Shown in pieces: positions 14,496-18,837 of a stretch of 18,837 nt of DNA; the stretch's first letter is position 1, and every line of letters begins with the position of its first letter. Made by a program: the position numbers and the translations under genes. Origin of the DNA: Methylococcaceae bacterium (GTDB lineage Bacteria > Pseudomonadota > Gammaproteobacteria > Methylococcales > Methylomonadaceae); the NCBI GenBank assembly GCA_021647145.1, contig JAKIVF010000071.1, positions 1 to 18,837 on the forward strand. Direction: 5' to 3'. The notes under the pieces were generated by a model. The model was not told where the DNA came from. It saw only the letters and a list, made by a program, of their open reading frames with translations, and made no database searches.

Positions 14496-15725
14496 ATGAT
14501 AAAAAAAATATTAAACTATACTCTTCTCGCATTTGTAGCATCTACAAATGCGAAAGCTATAAATATGGTTCATGATGAAGCCTCTCTTCAAACGGCAATG
14601 GTAGAAGCAAATGCGGACAGTAGTATATATAAAATTGTATTTGAAAAAAACGCTAAAATTATACTGACAAAACCTGCTATTTATAATGGAAAACAAGCAA
14701 TTATACTTGATGGAAATAATGCAATTATTAATGGGGCCGCAGCAAGTAGTTTCTTACTAGATAGAAACCTGACAGCCACCCATGAAAAAGGAAGCCTGAT
14801 TTTTAACACAGCAGCTGATATTAAAATTAACAACCTGACTGTAAAAAAAAGTGCCACACGAGGTATTGTTATCAATATTCCAGGCAATGCCACAGACGAT
14901 GATATTATGGTTACTTTGCATAAAGTGAATGTTTTAGATTCAGCATTATATGGATTACATATTGACGATAATACAGATAATTTTGATGACGGTTTATTTG
15001 GTTCGAAAATCGGAATAAAATTAAAAATATCTAAATCAAACTTTACCGGAAATGGTATTTCAGCTATAGATTTTGATGGTATACGGATTGATGAACGTGG
15101 CGAAGGAAATATAGATGTCAGGATAAAAAATACTCATATTGACGGTAATGGTGGCGATGGAATAGAGCTAGACGAGGCAGGTGATGGTGATGTTACTGTT
15201 AATATGGAGCATGTTACGCTTAATAATAACGGTTTCTATAACAAAAATGATTTTGATGATGGCTTTGATATTGATGAAGCGGGGAATGGTGATATTAAGG
15301 TTCATCTGTCACAAGTTCAAGTTAATGAAAATATGGACGAAGGACTTGATTTTGATGAAGCAGATTCAGGAGATCTACTATTAAATTTTAACAAAGTGAG
15401 AATAGTGAATAATTTAGATGAGGGAATCAAAATAGTAGAGAAAAATGAGGGTGATATTAAGGCTAAATTAACCAAGATAAAAGTCAAAAAAAATGGAAGT
15501 GATGGTATTCAATTTACAGAGCTAGGAGCAGGTGAAATTAGGGTAACTTTAAAAAAAATAACCGCAATTAAAAATAAAAAATACGGTATTAGAATGGAGC
15601 AATGGTTCAAAAAAGGTGAAGCAAATTCGTTAGAAGCGGCCGGAAAAGTAAAAGCCAAACAAGTCGTTTTGAAAGATAATAAAAAAGGTAATCAAATAAA
15701 AATTAACAATATAATTGTCGATTAA
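14496..15725 (+). CDS. Exported right-handed beta-solenoid protein with acidic 27-residue repeats
   Basis: 409 residues. The signal peptide spans 1-21 with cleavage after TNAKA. Residues 25-120 resemble the start of a pectate-lyase-like parallel beta-helix (IILDGNNAIING; IKINNLTVKKS). From 194 a repeat recurs: DGIRIDERGEGNI (194), DGIELDEAGDGDV (221), DGFDIDEAGNGDI (255), EGLDFDEADSGDL (282), EGIKIVEKNEGDI (309), DGIQFTELGAGEI (336), with YGIRMEQW at 363. Spacing is 27 residues except for one 34-residue step. The Asp/Glu/Gly loops could bind calcium. The last about 80 residues are rich in Lys. No polysaccharide lyase catalytic site is recognised, so it is probably structural or binding. It starts 46 bases after the ParA-like gene, with no clear ribosome binding site, and likely shares its transcript. 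Confidence 0.75.
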   Translation: MIKKILNYTLLAFVASTNAKAINMVHDEASLQTAMVEANADSSIYKIVFEKNAKIILTKPAIYNGKQAIILDGNNAIINGAAASSFLLDRNLTATHEKGSLIFNTAADIKINNLTVKKSATRGIVINIPGNATDDDIMVTLHKVNVLDSALYGLHIDDNTDNFDDGLFGSKIGIKLKISKSNFTGNGISAIDFDGIRIDERGEGNIDVRIKNTHIDGNGGDGIELDEAGDGDVTVNMEHVTLNNNGFYNKNDFDDGFDIDEAGNGDIKVHLSQVQVNENMDEGLDFDEADSGDLLLNFNKVRIVNNLDEGIKIVEKNEGDIKAKLTKIKVKKNGSDGIQFTELGAGEIRVTLKKITAIKNKKYGIRMEQWFKKGEANSLEAAGKVKAKQVVLKDNKKGNQIKINNIIVD

Positions 15726-15752
15726 TACATGGCTCAGAGGAAAAACTCGTAT

Positions 15753-15786
15753 GTCGAATGAGTGATAGAGTTACCCGACTTTTTTT
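15753..15786 (+). terminator. Terminator after the CHAD/ParA/solenoid operon
   Basis: A short GTCG/CGAC stem (15753-15756 with 15776-15779) is followed by seven T (15780-15786). It is the decayed counterpart of the stronger hairpin at 16710-16743. Confidence 0.5.
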
Positions 15787-15870
15787 GAAGAAAGAGTGGC
15801 ATGCGCAGTCGCTAAGAATACTCATGGCTCTTATTCGTTGTTGCAAAAATATTTTTTAAGAAAAATAATT

Positions 15871-15954
15871 TCATTGGTAATTTTTCATTTATTCTCTAGC
15901 TTCTTAAATAAAATACTCAGGTAAGGTCAAGGGTTGTAAAGCTTCAACAGCACT
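15871..15954 (-). pseudogene. WYL-domain gene remnant (last 27 codons, with internal stops)
   Basis: Read on the minus strand in the frame of the intact gene it gives SAVEALQPLTLPEYFI, stop, EARE, stop, MKNYQ, stop. The corresponding end of the intact protein is SAIEILEPLILREYFI-KEAKEL-MKNYQ. Two internal stops show that it is not functional. It is either a partial duplication or the residue of a former tandem paralogue. Confidence 0.85.
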
Positions 15955-16254
15955 CTACTAAAAGCGTTCAGAAAGAGCTAAAACTGATCGCTGTGTAGCA
16001 GGAGAAAGAAAACTCGACACAGCGAATAAAACCTGATTAAAAAAGTAAAAGCAGGATTGATGACAGCAAAGTCAGTTACGGAGAAAATAAGCGCAATAAA
16101 TTATCAAATGATTATGAAAGAGCCAAAGCAGGGTTTGATATTTACCAAGTTCGGTGCTAAAAAAACGCTGATGACTCTCTTTTAATTTGATAAGAAAAAT
16201 AGTGGCAAGCCTCTATTTTTTCAGAAGAAAAACAAGACTTATCCCCTGATTTAT
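15955..16254. other. Non-coding stretch with one 9-bp inverted repeat
   Basis: TCGCTGTGT (15988-15996) pairs exactly with 16017-16025 around a 20-base loop. No gene is supported on either strand; reading frames are short and interrupted. Confidence 0.45.
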
Positions 16255-16419
16255 TTAATCGATTTTTTTGCTTTTATATACTCCATCGACGACTATTTTA
16301 AACCAGCGTGGTCTAAAAATAGCCGCATACAAGCAAATCAACGTGGTAGTTGGAAATGGTAAAAAGCTAGCCACACTCATTAATAAGAGAAATAAAATAG
16401 TAAGAATACGTGTTTTCAT
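16255..16419 (-). CDS. 54-residue hydrophobic peptide, unknown function
   Basis: ATG at 16419 to TAA at 16255. The N-terminus MKTRILTILFLLLMSVASFL is a membrane or signal segment, followed by PFPTTTLICLYAAIF. This ends in RPRWFKIVVDGVY and a Lys-rich tail. The positive-then-hydrophobic start, the Pro/Trp/Arg hinge and the basic end look like a genuine small inner-membrane protein and not a random frame. The ribosome binding site is poor. It lies between the two copies of the WYL-end duplication. A 65-codon frame on the opposite strand over the same bases is less protein-like. Confidence 0.5.
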   Translation of the reverse strand: MKTRILTILFLLLMSVASFLPFPTTTLICLYAAIFRPRWFKIVVDGVYKSKKID

Positions 16420-16850
16420 AAGTTTGTTTTTTTTCTGTAATTTGATTGCAGATATATGTGAGTAGGAGAGTACACATTATTCAGACCGACAACAAGCGAA
16501 AATTGGAGGTGTGTCATTTTTATATAGGACGCAAGCCAACTTAAAAAGTGTTAAAGGGTTGAAACGTATAGATATTATAGAGGTATTTTCTATGGCATAG
16601 AGGGAAAAGAGAAAGCTTTATTCAAATAGTAGAAAGAAGTTAAAATTAGATAACTATCAAGTTTTTTATAACTTGGCAATCAACGTCCCTCTATTCTTCT
16701 AACTCGTACGCCGGATGAGCAATAGCGCTATTCGGCATTTTTTGATGAGATGGTGAAATTCGCTGTCCTATTTTCCACTCTACGAACTGCCGCTAAGAAT
16801 ATTCATTGTTTTCATTCGTTTTGCAAAAGTCCCATTTAAGCAAAATAATT
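16420..16850. other. Non-coding stretch before the WYL gene end
   Basis: I find no gene here. From 16701 onward it is copy B of the duplication, including the hairpin at 16710-16743. The part 16420-16700 shows no feature I can support. Confidence 0.45.
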
Positions 16851-16934
16851 TTATTGGTAATTCTTCATTAATTCTTTAGCTTCCTTAATAAAATACTCAC
16901 GCAAGATCAAGGGTTCTAGAATTTCAATAGCACT
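16701..16934. repeat. Copy B of the duplication (includes the intact WYL 3' end)
   Basis: Counterpart of 15744-15954. It contains a strong hairpin, the 3' flank and the last 84 bases of the intact minus-strand WYL gene. The insertion relative to copy A lies around 16760-16785. Confidence 0.8.
16710..16743 (+). terminator. Hairpin with T-run on the plus strand
   Basis: GCCGGAT (16710-16716) pairs with ATTCGGC (16730-16736, one G-T pair), and the inner AATAGCGCTATT is itself palindromic. TTTTTT follows at 16738-16743. It reads as a plus-strand terminator although the neighbouring genes are on the minus strand. Confidence 0.6.
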
Positions 16935-17423
16935 ACCAAAACCACCTAACCACCAGCGTATTACAGAAGTATCCAGCAATGTTGCTTCAAGAAGGATTTT
17001 GCCATTTTTCTGAGCAGTCAATTGCTGGTTTTCAGTCAACAGTGTTTCATATAGATGGTTAGCCGCACCAGGTGTAAAAAGCACTTTTAAATGAATTAAC
17101 TCTGTATTGATAGGATAAGTAAATTGCTGTTCTTTTTTAACATAAGATTCAAGGGAAAAACTCTCTATTCCTGTTAAATCCTCACCTAGCATTTTAGCTG
17201 AGTGGAAACGATGTAACGCAAACTGTTTAATATCCTTAAAGTCCCACAGGGTACACACTAAATAAATAACGCCCTGCCGGTTAACAATTCCTAACGGGTG
17301 AATTAAATATTCTTTACATTGCTTAGAGCCTTGTGACTTATACCGTGCCGTAATTTGCTTTTCTTCCAGTAATGCTTGATAGATTTCTTGTTGAATGGAA
17401 ACATTAAAATCGGGTTGTATCAA
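16851..17423 (-). CDS. WYL-domain protein lacking the N-terminal helix-turn-helix
   Basis: 190 residues. The WYL domain (about 12-80) shows IYQALLEEKQITARYKSQG, then YLIHPLGIVNRQGVIYLVCTLWD (the WYL motif itself reads IYL, 53-55) and KQFALHRFHSAKML. The C-terminal part (about 100-188, VLFTPGAANHLYETLL and SVIRWWLGGFGSAIEILEP) is a WCX-type extension. WYL domains sense ligands such as nucleic acids, usually behind a DNA-binding HTH in proteins of about 300 residues. Here that part is absent. The frame has no ATG: the best start is TTG at 17423 with GAGGA six bases upstream, and a stop lies 17 codons further up. Either it is a free-standing WYL sensor or a gene cut at its 5' end near the repeats at 17500. 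The context suggests truncation. Confidence 0.75.
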   Translation of the reverse strand: MIQPDFNVSIQQEIYQALLEEKQITARYKSQGSKQCKEYLIHPLGIVNRQGVIYLVCTLWDFKDIKQFALHRFHSAKMLGEDLTGIESFSLESYVKKEQQFTYPINTELIHLKVLFTPGAANHLYETLLTENQQLTAQKNGKILLEATLLDTSVIRWWLGGFGSAIEILEPLILREYFIKEAKELMKNYQ

Positions 17424-17499
17424 CGAAATTCCTCGATCAAGATTATTTTTTACTCCGACCTTAATTATCTACAGTTAGCAGGATTAGTCATAATGAAAT

Positions 17500-17521
17500 G
17501 CAAGAATAAAGACCTGACCCC
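17500..17521 (-). repeat. RAYT-associated 22-bp repeat, inverted copy
   Basis: Reverse complement, with one mismatch, of the two 22-bp repeats at 18650-18671 and 18687-18708 (core GGGGTCAGGTCTTTATT). Repeats with this GGGGTCAGGTCTT core are commonly seen beside REP-associated tyrosine transposase genes. It marks the left edge of the region at 17500-18708. Confidence 0.8.
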
Positions 17522-17559
17522 GTGGTTCATGACCCCGTGGTTCATGTGACCCCGTGGTT
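17515..17559 (+). repeat. Tandem 15-bp repeat TGACCCCGTGGTTCA, three copies
   Basis: Exact copies lie at 17515-17529 and 17530-17544, then a two-base spacer and a 13-base third copy at 17547-17559. A degenerate fourth (CACCCCGTGGTCAA) lies near 17609. The first copy overlaps the 22-bp repeat. No spacers of CRISPR length are present. Confidence 0.8.
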
Positions 17560-17650
17560 TTGTTAAGAGAGTATCTACGTGTATATCTCCAAACATGACG
17601 AATCACGACACCCCGTGGTCAATTAAATTTTTGTCATGTAGTGGTTTGTT

Positions 17651-18214
17651 TTATTCAATTGGCTTCAAAGACTTGATGAAATTTAGTATAAGACTTTCAT
17701 CTTTAGCATAAAAGATTGCCATTAAAATATCATCATTTACAGGACTTGCTATATTAATATTAATATCACCGTCTTTTCTGTCCTCACGAAAGAATAAAAA
17801 ACCGTCTCTTTTATAAACGGTTATGTTATTGCTATCATCAAATATTAGTTTTCGGGTATCTACTATATCTTTGTTGCTGTTATGATTATTATCGTAGATA
17901 GCAGTAATAAATTCACGTCTTGTATAATCCAAACCGTATGTTTTTGGGTTAAAACCTACTTTATCAGGAGGTATGTCACTGATGCTAAATATACCTTTTT
18001 TTTTTGTTGAATTAACTATCATAAAATCCATTGAAGTAAAGTCAGCATGTTCAGTTTTAAAATCTTCTGGAATAGAAAAAGTGTACCTATTAGTTAATGA
18101 TACAGCTCTATAACCATCAGGTGTATCGATAGTTTCGATGGTCTGCGGCTCAGTCTTAAATTGTTCCGAAAAAGCTACATTACAAAGTATTAAAAACAGT
18201 AATATAATTTTCAT
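17651..18214 (-). CDS. Exported protein of unknown function (187 residues)
   Basis: A hydrophobic signal peptide (MKIILLFLILCNVAFS, cleavage probably after AFS) precedes a mature domain of about 170 residues with no motif I recognise. It contains TNRYTFSIPEDFKTEHADF, a fragment FMIVNSTKKKGIFSI, and ends SLILNFIKSLKPIE, a pattern reminiscent of periplasmic or lipid-anchored beta-sheet proteins. The Cys in LILC is not in a proper lipobox. The ATG overlaps the stop of the upstream 90-codon gene as ATGA, so translation is probably coupled. It sits inside the repeat-bounded region and is probably part of an acquired cassette. Confidence 0.6.
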   Translation of the reverse strand: MKIILLFLILCNVAFSEQFKTEPQTIETIDTPDGYRAVSLTNRYTFSIPEDFKTEHADFTSMDFMIVNSTKKKGIFSISDIPPDKVGFNPKTYGLDYTRREFITAIYDNNHNSNKDIVDTRKLIFDDSNNITVYKRDGFLFFREDRKDGDININIASPVNDDILMAIFYAKDESLILNFIKSLKPIE

Positions 18215-18483
18215 AAGCCAACCATTGAAGCTCTAAAAATACTTCTTATATGGGTTTCAGTATGAGAGTTACTACAAACTTTATAAATTTTGATCCTATC
18301 AATTTTCATCTTCAAATACTTTTTGTGCGTATCTAGTAAAAGTGTGATTACGCTCATTATATTTGTATAGCCCCCAGTGGTTGCTAATCTGGGGATAGTG
18401 GAAACCCACTCCATACCTATTGAACACTGCTTTAAATGATGAATCATTTTATAAAGTTCTATTGTTGCTGCATTGTGTTCCAT
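18211..18483 (-). CDS. Hypothetical protein, 90 residues
   Basis: ATG at 18483 to TGA at 18211. The product starts MEHNAATIELYKMIHHLKQC and has a basic middle (HKKYLKMKIDRIKIYKVC). No signal peptide or known motif is seen. The start lies inside the 3' end of a 34-codon frame in another register, and its stop overlaps the next ATG by four bases, which supports an operon. AGG is close to the ATG (three bases), a poor ribosome site. It could also be the rest of a gene that begins at 18563 and has suffered a frameshift. Confidence 0.45.
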   Translation of the reverse strand: MEHNAATIELYKMIHHLKQCSIGMEWVSTIPRLATTGGYTNIMSVITLLLDTHKKYLKMKIDRIKIYKVCSNSHTETHIRSIFRASMVGL

Positions 18484-18563
18484 CTACCTGCTGGCATTGA
18501 GGTGTCCCCAGCAGTAAACGCATAGTAAAGTTCTGCCATCACTTCTTGTTCTTGTCCAGTCAT
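18459..18563 (-). CDS. Short ORF (34 residues) heading the cassette operon
   Basis: ATG at 18563, preceded by GAGAGAGA as a reasonable ribosome binding site, to TAG at 18459. The peptide starts MTGQEQEVMAELYYAFTAGD. Its ribosome site is better than that of the 90-codon frame it overlaps by 25 bases. It is either a true small protein, a leader peptide, or the true N-terminus of a gene now split by a frameshift. Confidence 0.35.
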   Translation of the reverse strand: MTGQEQEVMAELYYAFTAGDTSMPAGRWNTMQQQ

Positions 18564-18649
18564 TAATCTCTCTCTTTTTTTTAGTTATTTGAATAGTTAG
18601 AGTAATACATTTTATGCGTAAGCGTCAATTACAAAAATGCTGGTGATTA

Positions 18650-18671
18650 GGGGTCAGGTCTTTATTTTTGC
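18650..18671 (+). repeat. RAYT-associated 22-bp repeat, copy 1
   Basis: Identical to 18687-18708; core GGGGTCAGGTCTTTATT. Start-to-start distance is 37 bases. Both copies stand within 91 bases of the transposase start. Confidence 0.85.
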
Positions 18672-18686
18672 GTTAGAAAAAACCCA

Positions 18687-18708
18687 GGGGTCAGGTCTTT
18701 ATTTTTGC
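18687..18708 (+). repeat. RAYT-associated 22-bp repeat, copy 2
   Basis: Exact second copy, 32 bases before the transposase ATG. The closely spaced pair is typical of repeats recognised by RAYT transposases. Confidence 0.85.
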
Positions 18709-18740
18709 ATTAACCCTATTAGTCTGCTATTTTTTCTAAT

Positions 18741-18837
18741 ATGGCAAGACCACTAAGAATAGAATTTTCAGGTGCTTTATATCACGTTACTTCAAGGGGT
18801 GATGGGCGAGAGGACATCTACCTGAAGATGAAGGCCG
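18741..18837 (+). CDS. REP-associated tyrosine transposase (Y1_Tnp/IS200-like), 5' part only
   Basis: ATG at 18741 opens MARPLRIEFSGALYHVTSRG, the characteristic N-terminus of REP-associated tyrosine transposases (RAYTs), HUH-type enzymes that act on REP repeats. The window cuts it after 32 codons. After DGREDIY the frame reads LKMKA, whereas a one-base shift would give ...EDEGR, closer to the acidic continuation usual in the family. The gene may therefore carry a one-base deletion near 18820. The catalytic HUH and Tyr residues lie outside the window. The 22-bp repeats just upstream support the identification. Confidence 0.85.
   Translation, partial: MARPLRIEFSGALYHVTSRGDGREDIYLKMKA

Larger units (their letters stand above)
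15744..15954. repeat. Diverged copy A of a 211-234 bp duplication
   Basis: Aligns end to end with 16701-16934: both begin AACTCGTA, contain a terminator-like hairpin with a T-run, then CGCTAAGAATA, TTGCAAAA and the 3' end of a WYL gene, ending AGCACT. Clear similarity but many substitutions and a gap of about 25 bases. The WYL part of this copy is dead. Confidence 0.8.
18564..18740. other. Upstream region of the transposase with two 22-bp repeats
   Basis: Holds the leader of the minus-strand cassette and the direct repeats. No additional gene was found. Confidence 0.4.

Noticed and set aside
15181..15384. 67-codon frame rich in Met, Ile and Leu inside the solenoid gene
   Set aside because: A shadow of the GAT-rich repeat read in another frame.
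16268..16465. 65-codon plus-strand frame
   Set aside because: Antisense to the better-formed 54-codon minus-strand peptide; only one can reasonably be coding.
17515..17622. CRISPR array
   Set aside because: Units are 15 bp and directly adjacent, with no spacers and no cas gene.
17651..18214. Lipoprotein
   Set aside because: The residues before Cys (LIL) do not form an acceptable lipobox; an ordinary signal peptide fits better.

Overview
The window is AT-rich (visibly well under 40% GC) bacterial chromosome, most likely gammaproteobacterial. The evidence is two conserved gene neighbourhoods: rhlB / trxA / rho, and asmA-mutY-yggX. RhlB, TrxA and Rho match my memory of the gammaproteobacterial proteins along nearly their whole length. 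An AT-rich methanotroph (Methylococcales) is my best guess from gene style, but no methane-oxidation gene is present, so this is inference.

Layout. (1) 1-1480: a partial reading frame at the edge, then a secreted MauG/cytochrome c peroxidase-like protein that keeps only the C-terminal haem domain. (2) 1479-9209: a housekeeping block with a YrfG-like nucleotidase, rhlB (minus, tail overlapping yrfG), trxA driven by a near-consensus sigma70 promoter, rho, and the minus-strand asmA-mutY-yggX operon. (3) 9323-10242: a two-helix membrane protein and a typical 2-Cys peroxiredoxin that converge on a shared bidirectional terminator. (4) 10243-12152: mostly non-coding, holding a protein with two AP2-like segments and a 192-bp element with perfect 34-bp terminal inverted repeats, which looks like a MITE. 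(5) 12153-15725: an accessory operon of a CHAD-domain protein (polyphosphate-associated family), an overlapping ParA-like ATPase, and an exported acidic beta-solenoid protein with a 27-residue repeat. (6) 15726-17423: an approximately 210-235 bp duplication carrying the 3' end of a WYL-domain gene and its terminator. One copy is a clear pseudogene. A 54-residue membrane peptide lies between the copies. The WYL gene itself has lost the usual N-terminal helix-turn-helix. (7) 17500-18837: a REP/RAYT-type region in which 22-bp repeats in opposite orientation flank a minus-strand set of three overlapping unknown ORFs, followed by the start of a REP-associated tyrosine transposase cut by the window end.

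How it works together: blocks 2-3 are transcription termination, RNA turnover, redox and DNA repair functions. The candidate for an undescribed system is block 5. Pairing a predicted polyphosphate-binding CHAD protein with a ParA-type positioning ATPase, 1 nt overlapped, suggests spatial organisation of polyphosphate granules. Blocks 4, 6 and 7 show repeated mobile-element activity around it.
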